Origin: Xylophilus ampelinus
GTDB taxonomy: Bacteria > Pseudomonadota > Gammaproteobacteria > Burkholderiales > Burkholderiaceae_C
DNA length: 64,000 bases
Reading direction: 5' to 3'
Assembly (NCBI RefSeq): GCF_901875635.1
Contig: NZ_CABFMN010000086.1
Coordinates: forward strand, 9,702-73,701
The notes under the pieces are model-generated. The model ran no database searches. It saw only the letters and a program-made list of their open reading frames with translations, and had not been told where the DNA came from. This document shows, piece by piece, positions 25,592-35,378 of this stretch. Made by a program: the position numbers and the translations under genes. The first letter of the stretch is position 1. Every line of letters begins with the position of its first letter.

Positions 25592-27123
25592 CCCGACTGC
25601 CCCGTCTCGGCGCCCTGTGCGCGCTGTCCCTCGCCCTGGCCGCCTGCGGCCTCACCCGGCCACCCGCATCGGTCGACGCGCCGACGCCCGCGCGGTGGAA
25701 CGCCCCGCTGCCCGATGCCGCCCTGCCCCACGCCGGCTCGCTGCCGTCGCTGGCCACCTGGTGGCGCGATGCGGGCGACCCGGTGCTGGCGGAGCTGATC
25801 GAGGCCGCGCAGGCCGCCAGCCCCAACATCGCGAGTGCCGCGACGCGCATCGCCGAAGCCCGCGCCACCCGCGTGCAGACGGGCGCCGCGCTGGCACCGA
25901 ACCTGGACGGCGTGCTTTCCGCCACCCGCAGCAACTCGCCCACCAGTGGGGTCGGCGGCGGCGTGGGGGCCACAGGCGGAACCGGCGCGACAGGCACGAC
26001 GGGCGCGACCGGCGGCTCGACCTCGATCCCGCCCGTCACCATCGGCCAGGCCGGCCTGCAGTCGAGCTGGGAGATCGACCTCTTCGGCGGGCTGCGCGCC
26101 GGTCGCGACGCCGCCGCCTCGCGGCTGGATGCGAGCAGCGCCAAATGGCACGAGGCACGCGTGTCGGTGGCGGCCGAAACCGCCAACGCCTACTTCGCCG
26201 AACGCGCCTGCGCGCGCCAGCTGGCGGTGGCCGAATCCGACACCCGCTCGCGGTTGGAGAGCGCGCGCCTGACCGAGCTTTCGGCACAGGCGGGCTTCAC
26301 GGCACCGGCCGATGCCGCACTGGCACGCGCCGGCGCGGCCGATGCCTCGGGCCGGCTCAAGCAGCAGCGCGCGCAATGCCAGGTGCTGCGCCAGGGCCTG
26401 GTCGCGATGACAGGCCTGGACGCCACCGAACTCGCGCGCAAGCTCGACGCGCAGCCGGGCGACCTCGCGCTGCCCGCCATGCACCCGGTCGACCAGGTGC
26501 CGGCGCGCACCCTGGCCCAGCGGCCCGACGTGTACGCCGCCGAGCAGGCCGTGGCTGCCGCCAGTGCCGACGTCGGCGCCGCCGAGGCGCAGCGCTACCC
26601 GCGGCTGTCCCTCACGGGCAACGTCGGCCGGCTGCAGATCCGCACCAGCGGCTTCCGCGAGACGCTGGACAGCTGGAGCATCGGCCCGGTGCAGCTCACG
26701 GTGCCGATCTTCGACGGCGGCACACGCGCCGCCAACGCCGAGTCGGCGAAGGCCCGCTACGACGAGGCGGTGGTGCAGTACCGCGCCAGCGTGCGCAACG
26801 CCGTCAAGGAGGTCGAGGAGGCCCTGGTCAACCTGCAGAGCACCGACGCCCGCTCCGCCGATGCCGACAGCGCGGTGCGCAACTACCAGGCCTCCTTCGA
26901 CGCCACCGACGCCCGCTACCGCAGCGGCATGGCCAGCCAGTTCGAGCTCGAGGACGCGCGGCGCACCCTCTTCGCGGCGCAGACCGCGCGCGTGGGCCTG
27001 CAGCGCGAGCGCGCCACCGCCTGGGTGTCGCTCTATCGCGCGCTGGGCGGCGGCTGGACGCGCCCCGACGCGCAGGCCGCCGCCACGTCCGAGCCCCAGG
27101 CCACCCCCGTCGCGCGCCCCTGA
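25588..27123 (+). CDS. Outer-membrane efflux lipoprotein (TolC/NodT family)
   Basis: 511-aa outer-membrane channel of the RND pump. A lipobox (LALAACGLTRPP) at about residue 20 is followed by WNAPLP and WWRDAGDPVLAELIEAA, typical NodT-family openers, and two homologous helical repeats ending in RLQIRTSGFRETLDSWSIGPVQLTVPIFDGG. An unusual Gly/Ala/Thr run (VGATGGTGATGTTGATGG) of about 30 residues sits where the first surface loop is expected. The start overlaps tetR. Confidence 0.93.
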   Translation: MTRLPRLGALCALSLALAACGLTRPPASVDAPTPARWNAPLPDAALPHAGSLPSLATWWRDAGDPVLAELIEAAQAASPNIASAATRIAEARATRVQTGAALAPNLDGVLSATRSNSPTSGVGGGVGATGGTGATGTTGATGGSTSIPPVTIGQAGLQSSWEIDLFGGLRAGRDAAASRLDASSAKWHEARVSVAAETANAYFAERACARQLAVAESDTRSRLESARLTELSAQAGFTAPADAALARAGAADASGRLKQQRAQCQVLRQGLVAMTGLDATELARKLDAQPGDLALPAMHPVDQVPARTLAQRPDVYAAEQAVAAASADVGAAEAQRYPRLSLTGNVGRLQIRTSGFRETLDSWSIGPVQLTVPIFDGGTRAANAESAKARYDEAVVQYRASVRNAVKEVEEALVNLQSTDARSADADSAVRNYQASFDATDARYRSGMASQFELEDARRTLFAAQTARVGLQRERATAWVSLYRALGGGWTRPDAQAAATSEPQATPVARP

Positions 27124-27155
27124 GGGCACACACCGTTTTTTCGCGAACCCCGCCC

Positions 27156-28325
27156 ATGAGAACCTCCAAACGCACCCTCTTCATCGTCCTGGCGCTGGTC
27201 GTGCTGGCCGCCGTCGGCGCGGCCATCGCCCTGCGCGGCAAGGGCGAGGCAACGTCCCCGAAGGACGCCAAGGCCGAAGGCGCCGCCGCAAGGCCTGCCG
27301 CCACCGTGACCGTCGCCACGCCCGAGCCCGCCGAACTGGACATCACGCTCGGCGCCAACGGCAACATCGCCGCCTGGCAGGAGGCCAGCGTGGGCTCCGA
27401 ATCCAGCGGCCTGCGCCTGGCCGAGGTGCGCGTGAACGTGGGCGACCGCGTGCGCAAGGGCCAGGTGCTCGCGACCTTCTCCGGCGAGACGGTGGCGGCC
27501 GACGTGGCGCAGGCCAAGGCTGCCTTGGCCGAGGCCCGCGCCACGGCCTCGGATGCCGCCGGCAACGCGGCCCGCGCACGCACGCTCTCGCAGACCGGCG
27601 CACTGAGCCAGCAGCAGATCAACCAGTACCAGACCGCCGAGCAGACCGCCAAGGCGCGCGTCGAGGCCGCCGAGGCATCGCTCGCCGCGCAGCAGGTGCG
27701 CAACCGCAACACGCAGGTGCTCGCGCCCGACGACGGCGTGATCTCGTCGCGCACCGCCACCGTGGGCAGCGTGGTCGGCGCAGGCACCGAACTCTTCAAG
27801 CTGATCCGGCAGGGCCGGCTGGAGTGGCGCGCCGAAGTCGGTGCGGCCGAGCTGGGCAAGCTGTCGGTGGGCATGCCCGCCACCATCACCGCGCCGGGCG
27901 GCACGCGCGTCACCGGCAAGGTGCGCAGCATCGCCCCCACGGTGGATGCGCAGACGCGCAATGCGCTGGTGTACGTGGACATCCCCGATGTGCAGGCCAG
28001 CACCGGCGTGAAAGCGGGGATGTTTTCAAGGGGCGAGTTCCTGCTGGGCAAGAGCGAGGCCATGACCGTGCCGCAGGTGGCCGTGGTGCCGCGCGACGGT
28101 TTCAACACCGTGATGGTGCTGCAGCCCGACCAGCACGTGCGCCAGGTGCGCGTGGAAGCCGGCCGCCGCGTCGGCGACCGCATCGAGGTGCGCGGCGAGC
28201 TGCCGAAGGACGCCCGCGTGGTGGTGGCCGGTGCCGGCTTCCTCAACGACGGCGACATGGTCCGCGTGAGCGATGCGCCGGCCGCCAACCCACCGGCTGG
28301 CGCCGCGCCGGCGGCTGCCAAGTGA
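27156..28325 (+). CDS. RND efflux periplasmic adaptor
   Basis: 389-aa membrane fusion protein. An N-terminal membrane anchor (TLFIVLALVVLAAVGAAIALRG) is followed by lipoyl halves around SGLRLAEVRVNVGDRVRKGQVLA and VLAPDDGVISSRTATVGSVVGAG, a short coiled coil (residues about 110-185), a beta-barrel (GKLSVGMPATITAPGG) and a membrane-proximal domain. It joins the OMF before it and the RND permease after it. The gap to the OMF is 32 bases. Confidence 0.93.
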   Translation: MRTSKRTLFIVLALVVLAAVGAAIALRGKGEATSPKDAKAEGAAARPAATVTVATPEPAELDITLGANGNIAAWQEASVGSESSGLRLAEVRVNVGDRVRKGQVLATFSGETVAADVAQAKAALAEARATASDAAGNAARARTLSQTGALSQQQINQYQTAEQTAKARVEAAEASLAAQQVRNRNTQVLAPDDGVISSRTATVGSVVGAGTELFKLIRQGRLEWRAEVGAAELGKLSVGMPATITAPGGTRVTGKVRSIAPTVDAQTRNALVYVDIPDVQASTGVKAGMFSRGEFLLGKSEAMTVPQVAVVPRDGFNTVMVLQPDQHVRQVRVEAGRRVGDRIEVRGELPKDARVVVAGAGFLNDGDMVRVSDAPAANPPAGAAPAAAK

Positions 28326-28371
28326 GCCGCCGGCCCACCTCACCCTTCACCGCATCGAGAGGGCACCGCCC

Positions 28372-31300
28372 ATGAATGTCTCTTCCTGGTCGATCCGCAA
28401 CCCGATTCCAGCGGCCATGATCTTCGTGCTGCTGACGCTGGCCGGGCTGTTCTCCTTCAGGCAGATGAAGGTGCAGAACTTCCCCGACATGGACCTGCCG
28501 GTGGTGATCGTCACCGCCGCCCTGCCCGGCGCGTCGCCCTCGCAGCTCGAGAACGACGTGGCGCGCAAGATCGAGAACGCCATCGCCACGCTGCAGGGCC
28601 TGAAGCACGTGACGACCACGCTCACCGACGGCTCGGCCACGGTCGCGGCCGAGTTCGTGCTCGAGAAGCCGATCCAGGAAGCGGTGGACGATGTGCGCTC
28701 GGCCGTGAGCCGCGTGCGCTCCGACATGCCGACCGACCTGCGCGACCCCATCGTCACCAAGCTGGACCTGGCCTCGCAGCCGGTGCTGGCCTTCGCCATC
28801 GCCTCCGACCGCATGGACGACCAGGCGCTGTCGTGGTTCGTCGACGACACCGTGGCCCGCCGCCTGATGGCCGTGCCGGGCGTGGGCGCGGTCAACCGCG
28901 TGGGCGGCGTGACACGCGAGATCCGCGTGGCGCTCGACCCGGCGCGCCTGCAGGCCCTCAATGCCACGGCGGCCGACGTCTCGCGCCGCCTGCGCCAGGT
29001 GCAGCAGGAAAGCGCGGGCGGCCGCACCGATCTCGGCGGCACCGAGCAGCCGGTGCGCACCATCGCCACCGTGGCCTCGGCCGACGAGTTGCGGCGCATG
29101 CAGATCCCGCTGTCCGACGGCCGGCGCATCGCGTTGCAGGACGTGGCCACCATCGAGGACACGGTGGCCGAGCCGCGCGCCGCGGCCGTCCTCAACGGCA
29201 AACAGGTGGTCGGCTTCGAGGTGGCGCGCAGCCGTGGCGCGAGCGAGGTCGAGGTCGGCGCAGGCGTCGAGAAGGCGCTCGCGCAACTGCAGAAGGACTA
29301 CCCGCACATCCAGCTCACCCGCACGCTGGATTTCGTGAAGATCGCCGCCGAGGAGTACGACGCCTCGATCAAGCTCCTGATCGAAGGCGCCTTCCTGGCG
29401 GTGTTCGTGGTGTGGCTGTTCCTGCGCGACTGGCGGGCGACCATCGTCTCGGCGGTGGCGCTGCCGCTGTCGGTCATCCCGGCCTTCATCGGCATGTACC
29501 TGCTGGGCTTCTCGATCAACATCATCACGCTGCTCGCCCTGTCGCTGGTGATCGGCATCCTGGTGGACGACGCGATCGTCGAGGTCGAGAACATCGTGCG
29601 CCACCTGCGCATGGGCAAGACGCCCTACCAGGCCGCGATGGAGGCCGCCGACGAGATCGGGCTGGCCGTGATCGCGACCACCTTCACGCTGATCGCGGTG
29701 TTCCTGCCCACCGCCTTCATGAGCGGCGTGGTGGGCAAGTTCTTCAAGCAGTTCGGCTGGACGGCCTCGCTGGCGGTCTTCGCCTCGCTGGTGGTGGCGC
29801 GGATGCTCACGCCGATGATGGCGGCCTACATCCTCAAGCCCATCGTCGACAAGAGCGAGCGCGACCCGGGCTGGCTGGCCACCTACATGCGCTGGGTGCA
29901 GGCCTGCCTGCGCCACCGCTTCCTGACGATGGTGGGCGCCACCGTGTTCTTCTTCGCCTCGCTGGCGATGATCCCGCTGCTGCCTTCCGGCTTCATCCCG
30001 CCCGACGACAACGTGCAGACGCAGGTGCGCGTCGAACTGCCGCCCGGCACCAAGCTGGAACAGACGCTGGCCGCGGCCGAGCAGGTGCGCCAGCGCCTCA
30101 TGAAGATCGACCACATCCACGACATCTACACCGCCGTGGGCGCCGGCAGCGCGGGGGCCGATCCGTTCTCGGGCAACTTCGTCGAGGCGCGCAAGGCCAC
30201 GCTCACGCTGCAGCTCTCGCCGCGCGGCGAGCGGCCGAAGAAGCAGGTGATCGAGGCGCAGATCCGCGCCGCCCTGCAGGACCTGCCCGGCATGCGCTAC
30301 GGTGTCGGTCTGGGCGGTTCGAACGACAAGTACGTGCTGGCCTTGTCGAGCCAGGACCCGCATGCCCTGCGCGAGGCGGCCACCGCCGTGGAGCGCGAAC
30401 TGCGCACCATCCCCGGCATCGGCAACGTGACCTCGCTGGCCAGCCTGGTGCGCCCCGAGATCGTGGTGCGGCCCGACTTCGCGCGCGCCGCCGACCTGGG
30501 CGTGACCAGCGCCGCCATCGCCGACACGCTGCGCGTGGCGACCATGGGCGACTACGACAACCAGCTCGCCAAGCTCAACCTGTCGGAGCGGCAGGTGCCG
30601 ATCATGGTGCGGCTGCGCGACGATGCGCGGCAGGACCTGTCGCTGCTCGAGCGGCTGGCCGTGCCCGGTGCGCACGGCCCGGTGCGCCTGGGCGAGGTCG
30701 CCAAGCTGGAGCTCGCGGGCGGTCCGGCCGTCATCAGCCGCTACGACCGCGCGCGCAACATGAACTTCGAGATCGAGCTGGGCACGCGCGGCCTGAACGA
30801 CGTGACCGAGGCGGTGCGCCAGTTGCCGGCGGTGAAGAACCTGCCGGCCAGCGTGCGCATCATCGACATCGGCGATGCCGAGGCCATGGGCGAGCTCTTC
30901 ACCGGCTTTTCGCTGGCCATGCTCACGGGCATCCTGTGCATCTACATCGTGCTGGTGCTGCTGTTCAAGGACTTCCTGCAGCCGGCGACCATCCTGGCCG
31001 CGCTGCCGCTGTCGCTCGGCGGCGCCTTCGTCGGCCTGCTGATCGCCAACAAGAGCTTCTCGATGCCCTCGCTGATCGGCCTGATCATGCTGATGGGCGT
31101 GGCGACGAAGAACTCGATCCTGCTGGTGGAGTACGCCATCGTGGCGCGCCGCGACCACGGCATGAGCCGATGGGAGGCGCTGCTCGACGCCTGCCACAAG
31201 CGCGCGCGGCCCATCATCATGACCACGCTGGCCATGGGCGCGGGCATGCTGCCCATCGCCGTGGGTTGGGGCGCGGCGGACTCGAGCTTCCGCTCGCCGA

Positions 31301-31494
31301 TGGCCACGGCCGTGATCGGCGGCCTCATCACCTCCACGGTGCTGAGCCTGCTGGTGGTGCCGGCGGTGTTCACCTACGTCGACGACTTCGAGCACTGGGT
31401 GCGCCGCAAGGTGCGCCAGCTGCGCCGCCAGCCGCCCGACCCGCACGCGGACGACGACCTGCACGACGCTGGCCAGCCCCGGCCCTCCGCGTGA
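28372..31494 (+). CDS. RND efflux permease (HAE1-like)
   Basis: 1040-aa proton-driven exporter with the full two-fold 12-TM layout. The start MNVSSWSIRNPIPAAMIFVLLTLAGLFSF leads into the first porter domain (NFPDMDLPVVIVTAALPGASPSQLE). The TM4 Asp pair is in LVIGILVDDAIVEVENIVRHL, and the second half has LIGLIMLMGVATKNSILLVEYA. It closes the tetR-OMF-adaptor-RND operon, so this pump is complete in the window. An antisense open frame of over 1100 codons covers it and is a GC artefact. Confidence 0.96.
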   Translation: MNVSSWSIRNPIPAAMIFVLLTLAGLFSFRQMKVQNFPDMDLPVVIVTAALPGASPSQLENDVARKIENAIATLQGLKHVTTTLTDGSATVAAEFVLEKPIQEAVDDVRSAVSRVRSDMPTDLRDPIVTKLDLASQPVLAFAIASDRMDDQALSWFVDDTVARRLMAVPGVGAVNRVGGVTREIRVALDPARLQALNATAADVSRRLRQVQQESAGGRTDLGGTEQPVRTIATVASADELRRMQIPLSDGRRIALQDVATIEDTVAEPRAAAVLNGKQVVGFEVARSRGASEVEVGAGVEKALAQLQKDYPHIQLTRTLDFVKIAAEEYDASIKLLIEGAFLAVFVVWLFLRDWRATIVSAVALPLSVIPAFIGMYLLGFSINIITLLALSLVIGILVDDAIVEVENIVRHLRMGKTPYQAAMEAADEIGLAVIATTFTLIAVFLPTAFMSGVVGKFFKQFGWTASLAVFASLVVARMLTPMMAAYILKPIVDKSERDPGWLATYMRWVQACLRHRFLTMVGATVFFFASLAMIPLLPSGFIPPDDNVQTQVRVELPPGTKLEQTLAAAEQVRQRLMKIDHIHDIYTAVGAGSAGADPFSGNFVEARKATLTLQLSPRGERPKKQVIEAQIRAALQDLPGMRYGVGLGGSNDKYVLALSSQDPHALREAATAVERELRTIPGIGNVTSLASLVRPEIVVRPDFARAADLGVTSAAIADTLRVATMGDYDNQLAKLNLSERQVPIMVRLRDDARQDLSLLERLAVPGAHGPVRLGEVAKLELAGGPAVISRYDRARNMNFEIELGTRGLNDVTEAVRQLPAVKNLPASVRIIDIGDAEAMGELFTGFSLAMLTGILCIYIVLVLLFKDFLQPATILAALPLSLGGAFVGLLIANKSFSMPSLIGLIMLMGVATKNSILLVEYAIVARRDHGMSRWEALLDACHKRARPIIMTTLAMGAGMLPIAVGWGAADSSFRSPMATAVIGGLITSTVLSLLVVPAVFTYVDDFEHWVRRKVRQLRRQPPDPHADDDLHDAGQPRPSA

Positions 31495-31649
31495 GGGGCG
31501 CGCCACGCTGCTGACGCTTGCCATGGCGATGTGGTGGCGGCGGCCGCCGCCTCGGCCGTTCAGCTGAGCGCGGCGCGCCGTGCGCCTACCTTGAACTGCG
31601 GTGCCTGCGGACAGGCGGTGCGTGCTCGCAGGCACACCCTGCACGCACC

Positions 31650-32036
31650 ATGCGTTCCTCCGTCCTCACCCGTTCCATCGCCTTCGGGCTGTTCGGCCTG
31701 TGCGCTCTCACCGCCTCGGGCATCGCCATGGCGCAGGGCGCGGGCCCCGGCGCGGCGCAGCAACGCTACGAGCGCCAGATCGCGCAGTGCAACAGCGGCC
31801 AGCGGCCCGCCCCGGAACGCGAGGCCTGCGTGCGCGCTGCCGGCCGGATGCTCGACCGTGCGAATGGCGGGACGCCGCCACAGCCGGTGCCGCAGGAATC
31901 CGCCGATGGCCGTGCCATCGTGATGACGCCGCCGGGTGCGCCGCCGCCACCGAGCGCCTCGGACTACGTGACCTCGCCCGACGGCCGCGCGGTGATCGCG
32001 GTGCCGCCGCCCGGCGACCGCATCGTCCGGCCCTGA
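31650..32036 (+). CDS. Exported hypothetical protein, Pro-rich
   Basis: 128 aa. A signal peptide (MRSSVLTRSIAFGLFGLCALTASGIAMAQ) is followed by a short helical part with two Cys (QIAQCNSGQ, REACVRAAGRML) and a Pro/Gly-rich disordered tail ending PDGRAVIAVPPPGDRIVRP. The Cys pair may form a disulfide. No family recognised. It is convergent with the next gene. Confidence 0.7.
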   Translation: MRSSVLTRSIAFGLFGLCALTASGIAMAQGAGPGAAQQRYERQIAQCNSGQRPAPEREACVRAAGRMLDRANGGTPPQPVPQESADGRAIVMTPPGAPPPPSASDYVTSPDGRAVIAVPPPGDRIVRP

Positions 32037-32060
32037 GCGCCGCGCATCCGGCGCCTGCAC

Positions 32061-32339
32061 TCAGCGCCGCGTGGCAGCCAGCTTCTCGGCGCGCGCGATC
32101 GCGGCTTCGAGCACCTGCAGGTCCATCGGGCTCGAATGCATGCGCTGGGCCTCCTGCCGCACGATGCCATCGCTTTCGGGGCCGGCCAGGTCCTGGAGGC
32201 GCGACTGCAGCTCGCGGCGGCGCCGCACCAGGGCCACCGTGGGCGTCTCCCTGGGACCGCGCCGCAGCCGCCACCAGATCCACGCGCCCACGAGCGCCAG
32301 GGCGGCCACTGCGGCGGCCACCATCATCCAATCGGTCAT
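32061..32339 (-). CDS. Small membrane protein of unknown function
   Basis: 92 aa: one N-terminal TM helix (MMVAAAVAALALVGAWIWWRL) and an Arg/Glu-rich cytoplasmic helix with heptad-like spacing (VALVRRRRELQSRLQDLAG.. EAAIARAEKLAATRR). It may be a membrane-anchored coiled coil. No family recognised. The 160 bases before it, up to the SET gene stop, show no clear feature. Confidence 0.65.
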   Translation of the reverse strand: MTDWMMVAAAVAALALVGAWIWWRLRRGPRETPTVALVRRRRELQSRLQDLAGPESDGIVRQEAQRMHSSPMDLQVLEAAIARAEKLAATRR

Positions 32340-32499
32340 CGGGTTCTCTTTGTTGTCGAGCCCCAGGAAGCGAAGCGCATCGAGGCGATGCGAACGCGAA
32401 GATGGAATGGGGCGATGTGAGCGGTTTTACCTTGCGCGCCGACTTCCATCAACCTCGACAACGCGCGCGAGTACTTTCCTCTGCGCGTCTTCGGCCCGA

Positions 32500-32973
32500 T
32501 CAGGCGCCTGCCGGCGCGGCCACCATCGTGCCGCGGCATCGAAGCGAGCCGCAGTGGCACGGGTAATCCATCGGTCCTTCGGCCTCGTCGACCGTGAGCG
32601 CGTAATCGAGGAAGAGCTCCTCGCCCACGCGCACGTCGCGCAGCGTGTGGATGGCCAGTTGCAACCGGCCTCGCGCACCGTGGACCTCGCGCGCCTCGCA
32701 GTTCGGCTCGCAGGCATGGTTGAGGTGACGCATCTTGTTGCCGCCCCGGCCACCGTCGATCAGGGTCCCATCCGACAGGCCGAAGAGGTAGGTCAGTGCG
32801 CGGTCCCAGTCCATGGCGGCCGCCTGCACCGCCGTGAAGCGCCGGCCGGTGTAGATGCCGAGCTTCGTACCCGCCGGTAGATCGGCGGCCGCGAACGCGC
32901 CGAGGCCATGCACCCCGCTGGGCCGCACCTCGAGCAGGGAAAGTGATGGAGCGAGGGAGCGGATGGCGGTCAT
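32500..32973 (-). CDS. SET-domain protein (putative lysine methyltransferase)
   Basis: 157 aa, essentially a lone SET domain. SAM/substrate motifs are GVHGLGAFAAADLPAGTKLGIYTG at the start, the knot motif RHLNHACEPNCEA, and EELFLDYAL. The C-terminal CHCGSLRCRG is a post-SET zinc cluster with three of its cysteines, the fourth being C in EPNCEA. Such bacterial SET proteins methylate protein lysines; the target is unknown. The start at 32973 is chosen for motif distance; longer starts at 33078 and 32994 are in frame. Confidence 0.85.
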   Translation of the reverse strand: MTAIRSLAPSLSLLEVRPSGVHGLGAFAAADLPAGTKLGIYTGRRFTAVQAAAMDWDRALTYLFGLSDGTLIDGGRGGNKMRHLNHACEPNCEAREVHGARGRLQLAIHTLRDVRVGEELFLDYALTVDEAEGPMDYPCHCGSLRCRGTMVAAPAGA

Positions 32974-33083
32974 GTCGGGCACGTGGGGTGGCATCGAGGC
33001 CACGGATGCAGCAAGAAGCCCGCCCGCTTGCACAGCCTTCGCCCATCCGGCGCCAGCCAAGGCGCACTCGGGCCACACCGGAT

Positions 33084-33147
33084 GCTATAAAAAAAGAAGC
33101 GCCTCCCGCCCGTCCCACGGGCGCTGGAGGCACTTTTTGTTTTGAAG
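33084..33147 (+). repeat. Mosaic repeat copy between the SET gene and tctA
   Basis: GCTATAAAAAAAGAAGCGCC with a weakened first hairpin, then GCCCGTCCCACGGGCGCTGG and a CACTTTTTGTTTTGAAG tail close to the tctA stop; it may also act as a terminator. Confidence 0.7.
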
Positions 33148-33162
33148 AATGCGCGTGGCCGA

Positions 33163-34680
33163 TCAGGCGGCCGCCTCGAGCCGGCGCCTGCGTTCCGACA
33201 TGCGCTTGGCCACGCGCGGCAGGATCAGCACGGCCAGCACGATGACGAGGAGGGTGATCGACATCGGCCGCTGCAGGAAGACCATGGGGCTGCCCTCGCC
33301 GATCGACAGCGCGTTGCGCAGGTTGGCCTCGGCCAGCGGGCCGAGGATCATGCCGACCACCACGGGCGCGGTCGGGAAGTCGAAGCGCCGCATGATCACG
33401 CCCAGCACGCCGATGGCGTAGAGCAGGAACAGGTCGAAGGCGCTCTGCCGCATGCCGTAGGCGCCCACGGTCGCGAAGATCAGGATGCCGGCATAGAGCT
33501 GCGGCTTGGGGATCTTCAGCAGCTTGACCCACAGGCCCACCATCGGCAGGTTGAGCACCAGCAGCATCACGTTGCCGATGTAGAGCGACGCGATCAACGC
33601 CCACACCAGCGCCGCGCTGGTCGTGAAGAGCTGCGGGCCCGGCTGGATGCCGTAGTTCTGGAACGCGCCCAGCAGGATGGCGGTGGTGTTGCTGGTCGGG
33701 ATGCCCAGCGTGAGCAGCGGGATTAACGCGGCGGTCACAGTGGCGTTGTTGGCGGCCTCGGGGCCGGCCACGCCCTCGATGGCGCCGGTGGTGCCGAACT
33801 CGGCCCGATCCTGCGGGTTCTTGGTCAGCTTCTTCTCGGTGGCATAGCTCAGGAAGGTCGGGATCTCGGTGCCGCCCGCGGGAATGCAGCCGAAGGGCGT
33901 GCCGATGGCGGTGCCGCGCAGCCAGGCGGGGATCGAGCGCTTCCAGTCGCGCGCGCTCATGTGCACGCGGCTCATCCTGTTCTGGCTTTCCTTCACGCGG
34001 CCTTCGTACAGCACGGCGTACAGCACCTCGGCCACCGCGAACAGGCCCACGGCCACCAGCACGATCTCGATGCCGTCGAGCAGTTCGGGCACGCCGCCCA
34101 CGTAGCGGCCCTGGCCCGAGATCTGGTCCATGCCCACGCAGCCCGCGGCCAGGCCGATGAACAGCGCCGTCATGCCGCGCAGCGTGCTCTTGCCCAGCAC
34201 CGCGCTCACCGTGGTGAAGGCCAGCACCATGAGCAGGAAGTACTCGGGCGCGGCCAGCTTCACGGCGTAGTCGGCCACGTAGGGCGCGAAGAGCGTGACG
34301 ATGACCGTGGCGATGGTGCCGGCCACGAAGGAGCCGATGGCGGACGTGGCCAGCGCCGCGCCGGCACGGCCGCTCTTGGCCATCTTGTTGCCCTCCATGG
34401 CCGTGACCATGCTGGCCGTCTCGCCCGGCGTGTTCAGCAGGATCGAGGTGGTCGAGCCGCCGTACATGGCGCCGTAGTAGATGCCGGCGAAGAAGATCAT
34501 CGAGGCCGTGACGTCGACTTTGCCGGTGATGGGCAGCAGCATGGCGACGGCCACCGCCGGGCCGATGCCGGGCAGCACGCCCACCGCGGTACCCAGCGCG
34601 CAGCCGACGAGGCACCACAGCAGGTTGGTGACGGTGATGGCCTGCGCGAAGCCCTGAAGAAGTGCGTTGAAGATGTCCAT
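33163..34680 (-). CDS. tctA: Tripartite tricarboxylate transporter large permease TctA
   Basis: 505-aa membrane subunit, many TM segments. TctA-family motifs are [28 protein letters not shown] at the N-terminus and [15 protein letters not shown] and [26 protein letters not shown], the mirrored glycine-rich substrate loops. It is the last gene of tctCBA and uses a cation gradient to import carboxylates such as citrate. Confidence 0.95.
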   Translation of the reverse strand: MDIFNALLQGFAQAITVTNLLWCLVGCALGTAVGVLPGIGPAVAVAMLLPITGKVDVTASMIFFAGIYYGAMYGGSTTSILLNTPGETASMVTAMEGNKMAKSGRAGAALATSAIGSFVAGTIATVIVTLFAPYVADYAVKLAAPEYFLLMVLAFTTVSAVLGKSTLRGMTALFIGLAAGCVGMDQISGQGRYVGGVPELLDGIEIVLVAVGLFAVAEVLYAVLYEGRVKESQNRMSRVHMSARDWKRSIPAWLRGTAIGTPFGCIPAGGTEIPTFLSYATEKKLTKNPQDRAEFGTTGAIEGVAGPEAANNATVTAALIPLLTLGIPTSNTTAILLGAFQNYGIQPGPQLFTTSAALVWALIASLYIGNVMLLVLNLPMVGLWVKLLKIPKPQLYAGILIFATVGAYGMRQSAFDLFLLYAIGVLGVIMRRFDFPTAPVVVGMILGPLAEANLRNALSIGEGSPMVFLQRPMSITLLVIVLAVLILPRVAKRMSERRRRLEAAA

Positions 34681-34693
34681 GGCGTGGGCTCCC

Positions 34694-35224
34694 TCAGATC
34701 CAGCCCGTGGCGGTCAGGCCCGGCAGGTTGATCGCCAGGAACTTGGTGAAGGCCCAGAACACGGGCGCGGAGATCGCCAGGCCCACCAGCAGGTCCTTGA
34801 TCCAGGTGGCCGGCGCATTGGCGATCGGCTGGCCGCTGGCGCGGCGCAGGCCCTGCACGGCCAGCAGGTAGCACAGCGTGCAGCTGAGCACGAAGCCGAT
34901 GGTGGTGATCAGCCCGGCGTTGAGCAGCAGGCCGGCCGAGACCCAGACGAAGCCGGTCCAGTACGGTGGTGCGGTCCCGCCCTCCTCGTCCATCTCGCGA
35001 AAGCCCCCGGTGCGCGCCTCCCAGACGATCCAGGCGCCGCAGATCGTGAGCACGATCGACACCAGCCAGGGCAGGAAGTTGGGGCCGACGCCGCTGTAGC
35101 CGGCTTCGGACGAGATGCCGGTGGCACCCCAGGCCATGCCCAGGCCGGTGAGCAGCACGCCGGCACCCACGAGGGTCTGCGGCCAGTTACCGCCGGGCGG
35201 GGACGAAACGTCCGTGTTTGTCAT
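34694..35224 (-). CDS. tctB: Tripartite tricarboxylate transporter small subunit TctB
   Basis: 176-aa, four-TM subunit (TLVGAGVLLTGLGMAWGATG; FLPWLVSIVLTICGAWIVW; WVSAGLLLNAGLITTIGFVLSCTLCYLLAV; a last pair). TctB proteins are poorly conserved; size, topology and position between tctC and tctA carry the call. The start is at 35224 (MTNTDVSSPP); the next gene begins 13 bases later. Confidence 0.88.
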   Translation of the reverse strand: MTNTDVSSPPGGNWPQTLVGAGVLLTGLGMAWGATGISSEAGYSGVGPNFLPWLVSIVLTICGAWIVWEARTGGFREMDEEGGTAPPYWTGFVWVSAGLLLNAGLITTIGFVLSCTLCYLLAVQGLRRASGQPIANAPATWIKDLLVGLAISAPVFWAFTKFLAINLPGLTATGWI

Positions 35225-35270
35225 GGTTGGAATCTCCGCAGGAAAGGCGTCGGGCAGGCGGCCGGGGCCG

Positions 35271-35305
35271 AAAAAAGGCACGGGACCCGCGAGGGACACC
35301 GTGCC
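35271..35305 (-). terminator. Intercistronic terminator between tctC and tctB
   Basis: Read leftward: GGCACGG stem, 21-base loop, CCGTGCC, then six T. A terminator inside the operon would leave binding-protein mRNA in excess over the permease mRNA. Confidence 0.75.
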
Positions 35306-35378
35306 GAGGCACACAGGCCGAAGGCCCGGTGCGTGTGACAGCGTGACGCGATGGAAGGCGTGGTGTCCCGGCGCGGCC

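Noticed and set aside
28243-31644. Minus-strand open frame of more than 1100 codons over the RND permease at 28372
   Set aside because: Low-complexity His/Arg/Gly product; the plus-strand frame has full RND motifs.
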